64,000 bases of DNA from JAFAGX01 sp035623335. Lineage in GTDB: Bacteria > Acidobacteriota > Terriglobia > Terriglobales > Acidobacteriaceae. Location of the stretch: contig DASPTQ010000106.1 of NCBI GenBank assembly GCA_035623335.1, forward strand, positions 8,806 to 72,805. Direction: 5' to 3'. Positions within the stretch are counted from its first letter, which is position 1; each line of letters begins with the position of its first letter. Position numbers and translations under genes: made by a program. Shown one piece after another: positions 1 through 11,026 of this stretch. Under the pieces are notes generated by a model. It saw nothing but the letters and a program-made list of their open reading frames with translations, had not been told where the DNA came from and searched no databases.

Positions 1-1
1 T

Positions 2-2021
<2,020 letters not shown>

Positions 2022-2038
<17 letters not shown>

Positions 2039-3545
2039 ATACCCGGTCGTGTACGAAATCAACACCTGGGTGTGGCTGAACGAGCTGACCAAAAAGTACG
2101 AGGCCTCCCTCGATCTGGGCTCGGTGCCCTCGGCCGAGTGGGATGCACTCGCCCAGCTCGGATTCAACGCCGTCTGGTTCATGGGAGTTTGGGAGAGAAG
2201 TCCGGCGGGCATTTCGATCGCCAATCGAAATAGCAGTTTGCTCGAGGACTTCCATCGCGCCCTGCCTGACTTTCGCCCGAAAGACAACGTCGGATCCCCC
2301 TATTGTGTCCATCGTTATCTGGTCGATCAACGCCTGGGAGGCCGGAAGGGTCTAGCCATTGCTCGCAACGAATTGGCCAGACGCGGCATGCGTCTGATCC
2401 TCGATTTCGTGCCCAATCATGTCGCCACCGACCATCCCTGGATTCACGATCACCCGGAATATTTCATCTCCGGTACAGCGGAAGATCTCGAGCGCAATCC
2501 CTCCGCGTACTTCAAGACCGGAGAATTCATCTATGCCTGCGGTCGCGATCCTTATTTCCCGGCCTGGCCCGACGTGGCGCAACTGAATGCGTTTCATCCG
2601 GGGCACCGGCAGGCCGTTATCGAAACCCTCAGCGACATTGCCTTCCAGTGTGATGGAGTGCGTTGCGACATGGCGATGCTGTTGCTCAACAACGTCTTCG
2701 AGCGCACCTGGAAGGACCGGGCGGGAGCGCGCCCCACGACAGAATATTGGGATGAGGTGATCGCGCCCCTCAAGAAAGCCTATCCTTCTTTTGTCTTTAT
2801 CGCCGAAGCTTACTGGGATCTGGAATGGGAGCTTCAACAACACGGCTTTGACTTTTGCTACGACAAAAGGCTCTACGACCGGTTGTGCCACGAGAACGCG
2901 GAAAGCATTCGCCTTCATCTGACCGCCGATCTCGGCTATCAAGGGCGGCTGCTTCGTTTCATCGAGAACCACGACGAACCCCGCGCGGCTGCTACATTTC
3001 CGCCCCAGCGGGAGAGGGCCGCCGCGGTCGCCATCGCGACCCTTCCCGGAGCAAGGCTCTTTCATGATGGGCAATTTGAGGGAAGAAAAATCCGACTCCC
3101 CGTTTTTCTCGGTAGGCTTCCAGAGGAGCCCGCGGATGAGCCACTGCGCAGCTTTTATCAGAGCCTGATGAAGAGTCTCACCAAGGTGGTGCGCGCGGGC
3201 GAATGGAGTCTCTGCCAATGCAGCGGCTGGCCCGATAATCAGGGCTTTCGAAATCTCTTGGCCTGGACATGGCAGCAAGGTCAGCAGAGATATCTGGTTG
3301 TCATTAATTTCAGCGACTCCACGGTTCAAGGCCGGGTTCAAGTGCCGTGCCCGAGCCTGGGCGGGAAGGCTTGGCGTCTCGTCGACACTCTGTCAGGTGC
3401 CCAGTACGACCGAGACGGAGAGGAAATGTTGCATCCCGGGCTCTATGTTGAACTGGGTCCCTGGAACTACAACTGCTTTGAAGTTCAGTCCTTAGCGGCA
3501 CTCCATTCTGCCCATCATGATCAGCGCATGAACTCCGCCGCCTAG
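2022..3545 (+). CDS. GH13 alpha-amylase family glycosidase
   Basis: About 507 residues. The start is put at the ATG preceded by GAGGGA because the protein then opens directly with the first beta strand (KYPVVYEINTWVW); an upstream ATG would only extend it into the previous gene. GH13 conserved regions are in order: DFVPNHVATDHPW (region I), GVRCDMA with the nucleophile Asp (region II), FIAEAYWD with the acid/base Glu (region III) and FIENHDEPRAA (region IV). A short C-terminal beta domain follows. The WDLEWELQQHGFDFCYDKRLYD segment places it with the GH13 proteins often sitting next to MGH1-type glucosidases, and it overlaps that gene here, suggesting joint handling of storage or uptake glucans. 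It has no signal peptide, so it should act in the cytoplasm. Confidence 0.9.
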
Positions 3546-3582
3546 AGCCATCGTCCACGGCTGCGGCGCCGGTTTCTGTCCT

Positions 3583-4082
3583 GCCAGAGCCACGCACTTT
3601 TTTCTTCTGGCCTCGGGATAAGCTAGATACTACAGAGTGACAGGGCAAGGCAAGGAGCTTCTGCTGCGGTGGCTAGTTCCCAGCGACGTATTCGGCCTGG
3701 GATCGTTGCTCAAGCACCCGCCCCCTACATGGGAAGCGTGGAGGTTGCCGAAGCCTGTGAAGCGTACGTCTGGAAGCACGCCAGCGTATGCGAGCTCAGT
3801 GAAATCTATCCCCAAATTACGCAGAACGCGGCGAATTGCGCTGAGTTATCTCGCAGCCTTCGCGGACCTCATGGCGACCTCCTGACGCAGAAGGCGGAGC
3901 ATCGATTAGCCAATGCGCTTCTTCGTCTCGGACACGACGCAGGTCGTCTGCTTTCGGGAGCCGTTCATGTAGATGTTACCAACGAGCAACTTGGCAACTT
4001 ATCGGACGTAGGCATGTTTACTGCCACCCGCGTGCTCAAGAAATGGGAGCGGCAAGGGGCGATCGCCAAGAAACGTAACTGA
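3583..4082 (+). pseudogene. Decayed Crp/Fnr-family transcriptional regulator
   Basis: Homology to a cyclic-nucleotide-binding-domain regulator runs through two frames. In the first, ATHFFLLASG is followed by an in-frame TAA (3619-3621) and then ARYYRVTGQGKELLLRWLVP and SDVFGLGSLLKHPPP. Near 3722 the similarity moves to another frame and continues with APYMGSVEVAEACEAYVW, a linker helix, and a helix-turn-helix (VTNEQLGNLSDVGMFTATR) to the stop at 4080-4082. The shift is explained by loss of one base. The N-terminal part of the sensor domain is also missing, the remains starting about 40 bases after the amylase stop. One stop plus one frameshift plus truncation make a working protein unlikely, though a C-terminal DNA-binding fragment could still be made from 3669. 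Confidence 0.75.
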
Positions 4083-4504
4083 TTCTTGCTGCGGAAAAGC
4101 TCGACCTGGGTTGATCCCGGTCCCTCTCCATCCCTGCGAACTTCTTCTCTGTTCATTGCGCACCAGCAAGGAACTCTCTCTCTCAGTGGGTTAGGATTAA
4201 AAATTGCGCTAATCGGGGATTTGTTAGGTCGACGAAGACCAGCTGTCGCCGTAGTAGCGAAGGGCGTGCCGGACACCCATCCTCGTCGCAGTACCGGATT
4301 GGACCTGAGAGGTCGATTACCTCAAATGCAATGCCAGTGTCTTCAGAACCTTAGGCTATGCGTATTGAGGCAAGCCTTTCAGTACCGAACCCGATCCCAA
4401 CTTCTCTGAGGAGTCTTCAACTTGGCCACTCGGGACGACACGTCGAGGGCGAGCGAGCCTCTGACGGTCCGGATGGCAGCAAACTTGAGGAGGAAAGCAG
4501 ATCA
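4083..4504. other. Intergenic stretch, nothing recognised
   Basis: No reading frame here shows family motifs or a credible ribosome binding site. It separates the Crp/Fnr remnant from a small conserved gene and probably holds that gene's promoter, which I could not pin down. Confidence 0.5.
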
Positions 4505-4714
4505 ATGTCCGATGAACTTCATCCCGGAAACAAGGCTCTCTGTTCGGGGCTGTACAAAGTAATTCATGCCCGGCAGCATGCAGAAAGCCACTACGTCATT
4601 GTTCTTTTCGGCGAGACCTTTCCTAGCTGCACCGAATGTTCGCATCACGTCCGTTTTGAGCTCGCCATGTCGGCAGTTCACGTCAACGCACACCCGCATT
4701 TCGCCCGCGTCTGA
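4505..4714 (+). CDS. Small conserved hypothetical protein with cysteine pair
   Basis: A 69-residue protein starting at an ATG with a very strong Shine-Dalgarno (GAGGAGGAAAG, 4486-4496) eight bases upstream; the longer open frame lacks such a site. It contains GLYKVIHARQH, an ETFPSCTECSHHVRFEL segment with a Cys-x2-Cys pair, and a basic tail with histidines. I recall many acidobacterial short proteins with the pattern SGxYxVxHxxH...ExFPxCxxCxxxVxFEL, usually annotated hypothetical. The CxxC could be half of a metal site, perhaps completed by the histidines or by dimerisation. Function unknown. Confidence 0.65.
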   Translation: MSDELHPGNKALCSGLYKVIHARQHAESHYVIVLFGETFPSCTECSHHVRFELAMSAVHVNAHPHFARV

Positions 4715-5109
4715 GAACAAGCTTGAGAGAATTCAGATTCCTACTCCTCTTGCTTACCGGTTGACTCCGGACAGTCGCCCATGCGAAACCCATTGAGCAG
4801 GGCCGACAACTGTCAAACTGATCACCCAACGTCCACCGTCTCGCTTGACCATAGAGTGACGACGGCACGGAACCAACTTGCTTTTCCTTCCATTGGATCT
4901 GCGATGCCATCCAGCCGGGGACGACCGCTACGTGCGCCGCGGCCCAAGCGACACGGCCATATCTGCTCCCATCGATTCGAGGCTCTCAACTGGTGGCACC
5001 TAGTACATTTGACAGTTTTATGGCGCCATACGTCTGGAGTCTAATCACCTATTCACCGGGGGGCGGCTTTAGAGCTGCTGCGGGCTTAGATCTCGGTCCT
5101 AGGATTTCT
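4715..5109. other. Intergenic leader of the FGE-like gene
   Basis: No gene recognised. It ends upstream of the formylglycine-generating-enzyme homologue and holds a degenerate copy of the recurring palindrome at 5000-5015, listed separately. Confidence 0.45.
5000..5015. promoter_or_regulatory. Degenerate copy of the CTGTC-N6-GACAG element
   Basis: CTAGTACATTTGACAG: the right half TTGACAG is intact, the left half is degraded (CTAGT for CTGTC). It lies about 95 bases before the FGE-like start, the same distance seen at the intact site before the gene at 20555. It could equally be a chance TTGACA. Confidence 0.3.
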
Positions 5110-6243
5110 ATGCAAACCGACGATATTCAAGAGTTGCCGGGCGGCATCGGTACTCCATTACGTGATCCTGGGATGGTCTGGATTTCTGGCGGCACCTTTC
5201 GAATGGGATCTGACCATCACTATTCCGAGGAGCGGCCATCGCATTCGGTGAGCGTCGAAGGATTCTGGATTGACAGATACGAGGTGACGAACGAACAGTT
5301 TGCCCGTTTCGTTGAGGCCACTGGACACGTCACCCTGGCGGAGCGTCCTGCCCGGGCGGAAGACTACCCCGGTGCCAAGCCCGAGCTGCTACAGCCGGCG
5401 TCGGTTGTCTTTCGCAAGCCGGCGCAGCGGGTCGACCTGCGCAATCACTTCAACTGGTGGACCTACGTCCCGGGGGCAAATTGGAGGCATCCTGAAGGGC
5501 CGGATAGCACGATCGAGGATCGCGCCCGGCATCCGGCTGTCCATCTCGCGTACGAAGACGCAGTGGCCTACGCGAAATGGGTCGGCAAGGAACTGCCAAC
5601 TGAAGCCGAATGGGAGTTGGCCGCGCGCGGGGGTCTGGACGGCGCGGTCTATGCCTGGGGTGACGAGTTCACGCCTGGCGGCAAGCCTATGGCCAATACC
5701 TGGCAGGGTGAATTTCCCTGGCAGAATTTGTGCACCGACGGCTTCGAGGGAACGGCTCCGGTCGGGCAGTTTCCTCCTAACGGTTATGGACTCTTCGATA
5801 TGATCGGCAACGTTTGGGAGTGGACTAGCGACTGGTACTCGGCGGGGCACGCCGCGACGAAACCTTGTTGCGGCGGCGGGAGCCTCCCGGCAGCAGACCA
5901 GAGTTACGACCCGCAGATGCCGGAAATAAGAATCCCGCGCCGCGTGATCAAGGGCGGCTCCTTTCTTTGTGCTCCCAATTATTGCCGGCGCTACCGTCCA
6001 GCCGCACGCATGGCACAGCCGATTGATACCTCCGCGTGCCATGTAGGTCTGCGCTTGGTCACCAGGCCAAAGCGCGCGACGAAGGTATTTGTCATCAATC
6101 AAACCTCCATCCAATCCGAGCAGGAAAAACCGCCGCGCAAGCCTGGATCATTCCCGCCCGACGACGCGCATGCCGCGATCCAAGCGACCGGCAAGGGTGG
6201 TGGAGCGGGCTGTGCCGTCGAGGCTACGACCAAGGCTGCTTGA
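5110..6243 (+). CDS. Formylglycine-generating enzyme (FGE/sulfatase-modifying factor) family protein
   Basis: About 377 residues from an ATG with AGGA just upstream; an in-frame ATG at 4993 exists but the added 39 residues look random. The FGE-sulfatase fold is clear: GMVWISGGTFRMGSD, DRYEVTNEQFARF, HPAVHLAYEDAVAYAKWVG, LPTEAEWELAARGG, GNVWEWTSDW and RRVIKGGSFLCAPNYCRRYR. The last holds the two cysteines (about residues 287 and 292) that bind copper in true FGE, which oxidises a sulfatase active-site Cys to formylglycine. Many family members do other jobs, but retention of both cysteines supports FGE activity. No sulfatase gene lies nearby. The C-terminal 55 or so residues after the domain are low complexity and may be a read-through tail. 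Confidence 0.8.
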   Translation: MQTDDIQELPGGIGTPLRDPGMVWISGGTFRMGSDHHYSEERPSHSVSVEGFWIDRYEVTNEQFARFVEATGHVTLAERPARAEDYPGAKPELLQPASVVFRKPAQRVDLRNHFNWWTYVPGANWRHPEGPDSTIEDRARHPAVHLAYEDAVAYAKWVGKELPTEAEWELAARGGLDGAVYAWGDEFTPGGKPMANTWQGEFPWQNLCTDGFEGTAPVGQFPPNGYGLFDMIGNVWEWTSDWYSAGHAATKPCCGGGSLPAADQSYDPQMPEIRIPRRVIKGGSFLCAPNYCRRYRPAARMAQPIDTSACHVGLRLVTRPKRATKVFVINQTSIQSEQEKPPRKPGSFPPDDAHAAIQATGKGGGAGCAVEATTKAA

Positions 6244-6445
6244 GAAGCTTTTTCTCGGCGAAGGAAAGATGTGCCAGCCGCAGGGGAGGTTTAGGGAAAA
6301 GGCTGGCGCGATGGATCGTCAACCTTGCGGTGAACATGGGTCGATCTTGAACTCGAAGAGCACACGATGGTGGCACGACTAGCCGACTGAATCGCTTGTG
6401 AAGCTAAGCCCGAGCAGTCACGAATGTGTGAGTCTCCCCCAAAGA

Positions 6446-6461
6446 CTGTCAATCTTGACAG
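6446..6461. promoter_or_regulatory. Palindromic element CTGTC-N6-GACAG (site 1)
   Basis: CTGTCAATCTTGACAG is a perfect inverted repeat (CTGTCAA / TTGACAG, 2-base centre). It lies in the long leader before the DUF1254 gene. See the finding on the recurring operator. Confidence 0.65.
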
Positions 6462-6546
6462 GGACCAAGAGTGAGATACCTGCCTATACTCTCCATTTTA
6501 ATCAATGTACGAGAAGGTGAGCACTAATCCAATTCGTTAGCGAGGG

Positions 6547-6577
6547 CTGACACTTCTGACAGGTGTAGGTGTGTCAG
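6547..6577. promoter_or_regulatory. Wide inverted repeat CTGACAC-N17-GTGTCAG
   Basis: Seven-base arms CTGACAC and GTGTCAG flank 17 bases that include a further CTGACAG (6556-6562). It is about 85 bases downstream of palindrome site 1 and uses the same TGACA/TGTCA building block in the opposite order, so it may be a second regulator site in the same leader. Confidence 0.35.
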
Positions 6578-6684
6578 ATTCCTTCTATTGTAGCTACGCT
6601 CACCTCCCCCGGGTCCGCTCGCTTGAAGGGGCACCGGGGGGAGGGCGCCTTGGTTGTTCGTATTCGATCCTAGCGGAGACGCAC

Positions 6685-6813
6685 ATGGGCACACCGCTTC
6701 TTGAATCCGAACTTACTCCCAACCTCTCATCGCAGGAGGCGTATGAAACCATCAGGGATGCGCATGTATATGCCTGTCCGTTGTTAGGCCGGGCGTATCA
6801 ACGAGGTTCTTGA
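6685..6813 (+). pseudogene. Possible N-terminal remnant of a DUF1254-type protein
   Basis: A short frame from an ATG contains SSQEAYETIRDAHVYACPLL, which matches the first helix of DUF1254 proteins (usual form AYEIARDAYVYAYPL). It then runs into unrelated sequence and stops. The intact DUF1254 gene 210 bases downstream begins at a slightly later point of the same domain, so this may be the broken end of a duplicated or rearranged copy. A short leader peptide is the alternative. Confidence 0.35.
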
Positions 6814-7023
6814 AGGTACAGGGACAGGGCCACTGGTCAGGCGCCGCGGTTGAGAGGCGCCATGGGTTTTCGCTTATGGGGATCGAACAGGCCGCAGTTC
6901 GACAGGACCTGGAGGCTGCCCTAATACGGTGCCGGCCAAGGACGGACAAGACGGAAAGCTGCTTGGCCCGGGCCTTGTCGCGAGAGCGAGAACGCACCGA
7001 AGAAGGGAGAGAGGAAGGGACAA

Positions 7024-8394
7024 ATGGCGTTCACTTCATCGGAACTCGCTGAACGAACACTGCAACGCCGTGCGGTCGAAGCGGCGATCTGGGGCATACC
7101 GGCGGTCAACTACGATGCCATATATCAGGCGATGGTGCGCGACGCCAAGGGCGCCTTCAACCAGCTCGTCTACTGGTCGCGACCGTCCGATTGGAAGAAC
7201 CAGACGCTTACTCCGAACACCGACGCACTTTACATCATGCCATTTATCAACACAAAAGAGGTCGGTCCCATGGTGCTCGAGATTCCTCCGGCAGACGAGG
7301 GCACGATCGTCGGCAGCGTGATGGACTGCTGGCAGATCGCGCTCGAAGACGTAGGACCCGCAGGGGTGGATCGGGGCAAGGGCGGCAAGTACCTCACGCT
7401 ACCGCCCGCTTACCGCGGCATTGCGCCGCCGGAGTATATCGTACTGCCGTCGAGCAACTATGAGGGTTACGCACTGCTGCGCTCGATTCCGAAGAGCGAG
7501 AGCGAGGCGGATATCGCCAACGCGGTGGCCTACCTGAAACGTATCAAGCTGTATCCCCTCTGGGCCGCCGGCAACCCGCCGCAGACCACCTTCCTCGACG
7601 CGAAGGATGTTGTCTTTGACGCCAATATTCCTTATGACCAGCGCTTCTTCGAGGCACTCGACCGTATCGTGCAGATGGAGCCTTGGCTGGATAGGGATAG
7701 GGTGATGATTAACACGCTGAAGTCAATCGGCATAGAGAAAGGCAAGCGGTTCGCGCCCGATGCCAAAACCGCGGATATCCTCAAAGCGGCGGTTCAAGAA
7801 GCCCATGAATGGCTGACGGCACGCTACGAGTCTGCCTACGAGCCGTTCTACCCGGGCGCGCACTGGTTCTTTCCGGCCGATCCGGAGATGGTCGACGCCG
7901 TGGCCACATCCTTCAAAAGCTCGAACACCTACCCCGTCGACGCCCGCGGGACCACGTATTACTACGCCTTCAGCAGTGTCAAGCATATGGGTGCGGGCCA
8001 ATACTATCTGTTTGTCACGCGAGATAAGAGTGGCCACGTGCTGAATGGCAGCAAGTCCTATCGCCTCTCTGTCCCGCCGAAGGTGCCGGTGAGGCAGTAT
8101 TGGTCGGCGACGGTTTACGATTTTGCCAGCCATACCCTCCTCCGGAACCTCGACCGGGCAAGCCGTTCTTCGCTGACCCAGGGCCTCAAGACCAACCCCG
8201 ACGGATCGACGGACATCTACTTCGGTCCGAAAACACCCCCGGGAAAGCAATCGAATTGGATTCCCACCCGTCCGGGCGCGCGATTCGAAGTGCTGTTTCG
8301 CTGGTACGGTCCGGAGAAAGCAGTGCTCGACAAAACCTGGAGGCTTCCGGATATCGAAGAGTTCGCTGCTGACCAGGCTCAGCAGGCAGCATGA
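7024..8394 (+). CDS. DUF1254/DUF1214 domain protein
   Basis: 456 residues from an ATG with GAAGGGA-type ribosome binding sequence. The N-terminal half is DUF1254 (WGIPAVNYDAIYQAM, TPNTDALYIMPFINT, GTIVGSVMDCWQ) and the C-terminal half DUF1214 (DARGTTYYYAFSSVKHMG, LNGSKSYRLSVPPKVPVRQYWSATVYD, DGSTDIYFGPKTPPGKQSNWIPT). Such proteins are abundant in soil bacteria; their biochemical role is not settled. Most relatives carry a secretion signal; this copy starts straight in the domain without one, so it may be cytoplasmic or the true start may have been lost. The leader contains palindrome site 1 and the wide inverted repeat. Confidence 0.85.
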   Translation: MAFTSSELAERTLQRRAVEAAIWGIPAVNYDAIYQAMVRDAKGAFNQLVYWSRPSDWKNQTLTPNTDALYIMPFINTKEVGPMVLEIPPADEGTIVGSVMDCWQIALEDVGPAGVDRGKGGKYLTLPPAYRGIAPPEYIVLPSSNYEGYALLRSIPKSESEADIANAVAYLKRIKLYPLWAAGNPPQTTFLDAKDVVFDANIPYDQRFFEALDRIVQMEPWLDRDRVMINTLKSIGIEKGKRFAPDAKTADILKAAVQEAHEWLTARYESAYEPFYPGAHWFFPADPEMVDAVATSFKSSNTYPVDARGTTYYYAFSSVKHMGAGQYYLFVTRDKSGHVLNGSKSYRLSVPPKVPVRQYWSATVYDFASHTLLRNLDRASRSSLTQGLKTNPDGSTDIYFGPKTPPGKQSNWIPTRPGARFEVLFRWYGPEKAVLDKTWRLPDIEEFAADQAQQAA

Positions 8395-8505
8395 GTCGCA
8401 AAGACAAGCCGTAAGTTCGGCGTTGGCATGAACGACGCTCGTTCGATTGTTCAGGTCATCAAGACCGAGTGCCGATCGCTGATTGCTGGCATGGGATTCC
8501 CATTA

Positions 8506-8521
8506 CTGTCGGAATTGACAG
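8506..8521. promoter_or_regulatory. Palindromic element CTGTC-N6-GACAG (site 2)
   Basis: CTGTCGGAATTGACAG, CTGTC and GACAG arms intact. It lies 52 bases before the chosen ATG (8574) of the receiver/ATPase gene and argues against the longer start at 8469, which would place it inside the coding region. Confidence 0.65.
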
Positions 8522-8573
8522 TTACGCTTTGCGCATGCGGCAATCGATAATCTCCCACACTCTGCTGAATTCA

Positions 8574-9464
8574 ATGCCGCCCTTCGCCATCCGAGATGCT
8601 CTCGTGGTGGATGCAGACCGTGACCTCAAGGACTTGCTGGTCGGCATCCTGAAGCCTGGAGTCTGGGCGATCTGCTATGTACAGACGAACCAGGAAGCGC
8701 TCGAAGCTGCCAAGGCCAAAGCGTTCGAGTTGATAATTACCAGCGAGAGGACATCCAGCAGGGAAGATGTTGAATTGTTGCGCAAGATTCACGTGCAACG
8801 GCCTCATACTCGCTTGATTATTCTGGCCAGGGAAACAACGCCGGCCGATGTGATAGCCGCCATGAAAGAGCATGCCTTCAGTCTTTTTTCCAGGCCGTTT
8901 TCGACCGAACAGCTGGGAAATATGATCCAGCTCGCGACGGAGGTGCCATTTTGGGACGATGGCATCGAACTTCGCTCGGCGACCCCGGAGTGGATTCGAC
9001 TCGAGGTGCGGTGCCAGGTGCGAACGGCCGATCGTCTCCTGCAGTTCATGAAGGAACTGGCCGAGTTGCCGGAGTCAGAGCGAGAAGAGGTCGGAATGGC
9101 GTTCCGCGAAATCCTGCTCAATGCGATGGAACATGGTGGGGGCCTCGACCCCAACAAGTACGTAGAGGTGGAGTATGTGCGTGCCCGCCGCATGATCTCG
9201 TGCCGTATCTCAGATCCTGGTGTCGGCTTCACCCTCGACGAGATCAGCCACGCCGCCGTCGCCAATCCGCCCGACGATCCGATTCGTCATGCCAAGATCC
9301 GCGACCAACTCGGGTTGCGGCCCGGTGGCCTGGGAATTCTGCTGGCACAGCATTTGGTAGATCAGGTGATTTACAGTCAGGACGGCAATGAGGTTCTGCT
9401 GATCAAATATTTGAGTCCTTCGCCAGCGAAGGCCCTTCCACGCCCGGACAGGATTGCCCTTTAG
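8574..9464 (+). CDS. Pseudo-receiver plus RsbW-like ATPase (putative anti-sigma/switch kinase)
   Basis: About 296 residues from 8574; ATG 8535 is an alternative. The N-terminal 120 residues fold-match a response-regulator receiver (ALVVDADRDLKDLL, LIILARETTPADVIAAM, SLFSRPFSTEQL), but the phosphoacceptor position reads LIITSERTS, with Ser where Asp is expected, so it is probably not phosphorylated in the normal way. The C-terminal part is a GHKL ATPase of the RsbW/anti-sigma type: EILLNAMEHGGG (N box), ISDPGVGFTLDEI (G1) and RPGGLGILLAQHL (G2). No dimerisation histidine helix is present. It may act as a sigma-factor antagonist or switch kinase responding to an unknown input. Confidence 0.75.
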   Translation: MPPFAIRDALVVDADRDLKDLLVGILKPGVWAICYVQTNQEALEAAKAKAFELIITSERTSSREDVELLRKIHVQRPHTRLIILARETTPADVIAAMKEHAFSLFSRPFSTEQLGNMIQLATEVPFWDDGIELRSATPEWIRLEVRCQVRTADRLLQFMKELAELPESEREEVGMAFREILLNAMEHGGGLDPNKYVEVEYVRARRMISCRISDPGVGFTLDEISHAAVANPPDDPIRHAKIRDQLGLRPGGLGILLAQHLVDQVIYSQDGNEVLLIKYLSPSPAKALPRPDRIAL

Positions 9465-9516
9465 GGCGTCCATCAAGCCTGCCTTATCGTGATACTTCGC
9501 TTTCCAGGCGGAGCGG

Positions 9517-9532
9517 CTGTCAGAGTTGACAG
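9517..9532. promoter_or_regulatory. Palindromic element CTGTC-N6-GACAG (site 3)
   Basis: CTGTCAGAGTTGACAG, arms intact, 58 bases before the GTG start of the SBF-type transporter; nearly the same spacing as site 2 to its gene. It supports the GTG at 9591 over the ATA/ATG-like starts upstream. Confidence 0.65.
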
Positions 9533-9590
9533 TGGCCGCTTGGTCCGTCCTGTCGCAACATTCTCATCATTCAACGGGTGGAGGAGTGCG

Positions 9591-10472
9591 GTGAACCTGC
9601 AAGATCTCATAGAACTGATCCTAAGAGTCAGCATTGTGCTCAACGTGTTTGCGATCGGGCTTGAGGCGAGGGTCGCCGATCCTTTGTACCTTTTTCGACG
9701 ACCGGACAAGCTGGTTCGCGCGTTCTTCTCAATGAATGTATTGATGCCCCTGGTTGCGCTGCTCTTGGTTCTTAACTTTGATCTCGACCCGGCGGTAAAG
9801 GTCGCACTGGTGGCTTTGTCTGTGTCACCGGTTCCGCCGCTTTTTCCCAAGAGGGCGCTCATGGTCGGCCTCAAGGAAAACTACACGGTAGGCTTGCTGG
9901 TCGCCGCCGCTGTGCTGGCCATCGCTGTGATACCGATCGCCATGGCGATCTTTGAAAGGGTCAGTGGCAGACCCATGTCCATGCCCGTCAGCTCGGTGGC
10001 CCGCATCGTCTTTACCATGGTGCTGGTACCGCTCCTTCTCGGCATTGCTGGACGGGCCGCGCTATCTCCGTTTGCTCAGCGAGTCTCAAAGTACGTCGGC
10101 CCTTTCGCCTCTTGGCTGCTGGTTCTTGCCAGCCTGCCGGTACTGTTTATCGAAGCCCGGCCCATTTACTCTTTGTTCGGCAACGGAACCGTCCTGAGTC
10201 TGACGGCATTCACGCTGGCTGGTCTCATCTTCGGTTATTGGCTCGGCGGACCCGAGCAGGCGAACCGTCGTGTCCTCTCGCTAGGAACGGCGTGCCGTCA
10301 CCCTGGGCTCGCTTTGGCCATAGCCCACGGCAATTTTCCGCAGCAAACAATGGCGATGCCCGCAATTTTCTTGTATCTTGTCATCAGCATATTACTCTGT
10401 GTGCTGCTCGATCGACTCATTGGGCGCGCCGGAGCCGCCTCGTCGGAAGCCAACAAACGAGCCGCAGCGTAA
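9591..10472 (+). CDS. SBF/bile acid:sodium symporter-like membrane protein
   Basis: About 293 residues starting at a GTG with GGAGGAG ideally spaced upstream. Nine or ten hydrophobic segments follow one another (for example PLVALLLVLNFDL, VGLLVAAAVLAIAVIPIAMAI, VFTMVLVPLLLGIAG, IFLYLVISILLCVLLD). The pattern, and the GTACRHPGLALAIAHGNFP stretch near the last helices, match the sodium bile acid symporter (SBF) fold, which includes exporters and importers of organic anions. Substrate cannot be told from sequence. The downstream DUF1232 gene starts three bases after the stop, so the two are an operon. Confidence 0.75.
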   Translation: MNLQDLIELILRVSIVLNVFAIGLEARVADPLYLFRRPDKLVRAFFSMNVLMPLVALLLVLNFDLDPAVKVALVALSVSPVPPLFPKRALMVGLKENYTVGLLVAAAVLAIAVIPIAMAIFERVSGRPMSMPVSSVARIVFTMVLVPLLLGIAGRAALSPFAQRVSKYVGPFASWLLVLASLPVLFIEARPIYSLFGNGTVLSLTAFTLAGLIFGYWLGGPEQANRRVLSLGTACRHPGLALAIAHGNFPQQTMAMPAIFLYLVISILLCVLLDRLIGRAGAASSEANKRAAA

Positions 10473-10474
10473 TC

Positions 10475-10879
10475 ATGAATCGCATGAAATCGAGAGTCCT
10501 AGACCGGGTCGCGGAGTGGAATGACGGTTGGCTTCGCGACCAATCGGCGAAATGGAATGTGCGATTGCGATTTGTGGTCCGACAGACGCGGGTGATGACA
10601 CTGATCCTCAAGCATCCCAACGTGCCGTGGTCGGCCAGGCTCGTCGCAGCTTGTGCGCTCGGTTATATTCTGAGCCCCATTCAATTGATCCCAAGCTTTA
10701 TTCCAGTCATTGGTCAGCTGGACGACCTAGCGGTGCTTGTCGCTGGGGCGAAGGCAGTGCGCGTGCTCGTACCCTGTGCGGTATTGGCGGACTGTGAAGG
10801 CCAGGCAAAGTCTCGCATGTGCCGTGCCCAACGCCTACGACCGGTGCCAGCCGAGTATGGCCGGGAGGCCGCCATTTGA
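10475..10879 (+). CDS. DUF1232 (YkvA-like) membrane protein
   Basis: 134 residues from the ATG three bases after the preceding stop; the longer open frame merely reads through the transporter gene. The DUF1232 core is plain: HPNVPWSARLVAACALGYIL, SPIQLIPSFIPVIGQLDD. This short domain of two membrane-associated helices is widespread and of unknown function. Coupling to the transporter suggests a shared membrane role. Confidence 0.8.
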   Translation: MNRMKSRVLDRVAEWNDGWLRDQSAKWNVRLRFVVRQTRVMTLILKHPNVPWSARLVAACALGYILSPIQLIPSFIPVIGQLDDLAVLVAGAKAVRVLVPCAVLADCEGQAKSRMCRAQRLRPVPAEYGREAAI

Positions 10880-11026
10880 GCCTCGCCCCGACGTGAAGTG
10901 CCGCAGCCTGTCGTCGCTATAAAGCGAGAGTATTTTTGGGGCGACTCGAGAAGCGTGCGCCGATAACGGGTAAGGTGGGCAAGACGTGGCAGGCTAGGAC
11001 GCTCAATTCGCGCCCCGGCACAGTTT

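Noticed and set aside
2352..3341. 329-residue minus-strand frame opposite the alpha-amylase
   Set aside because: No recognisable domain; the amylase on the other strand has all four GH13 regions.
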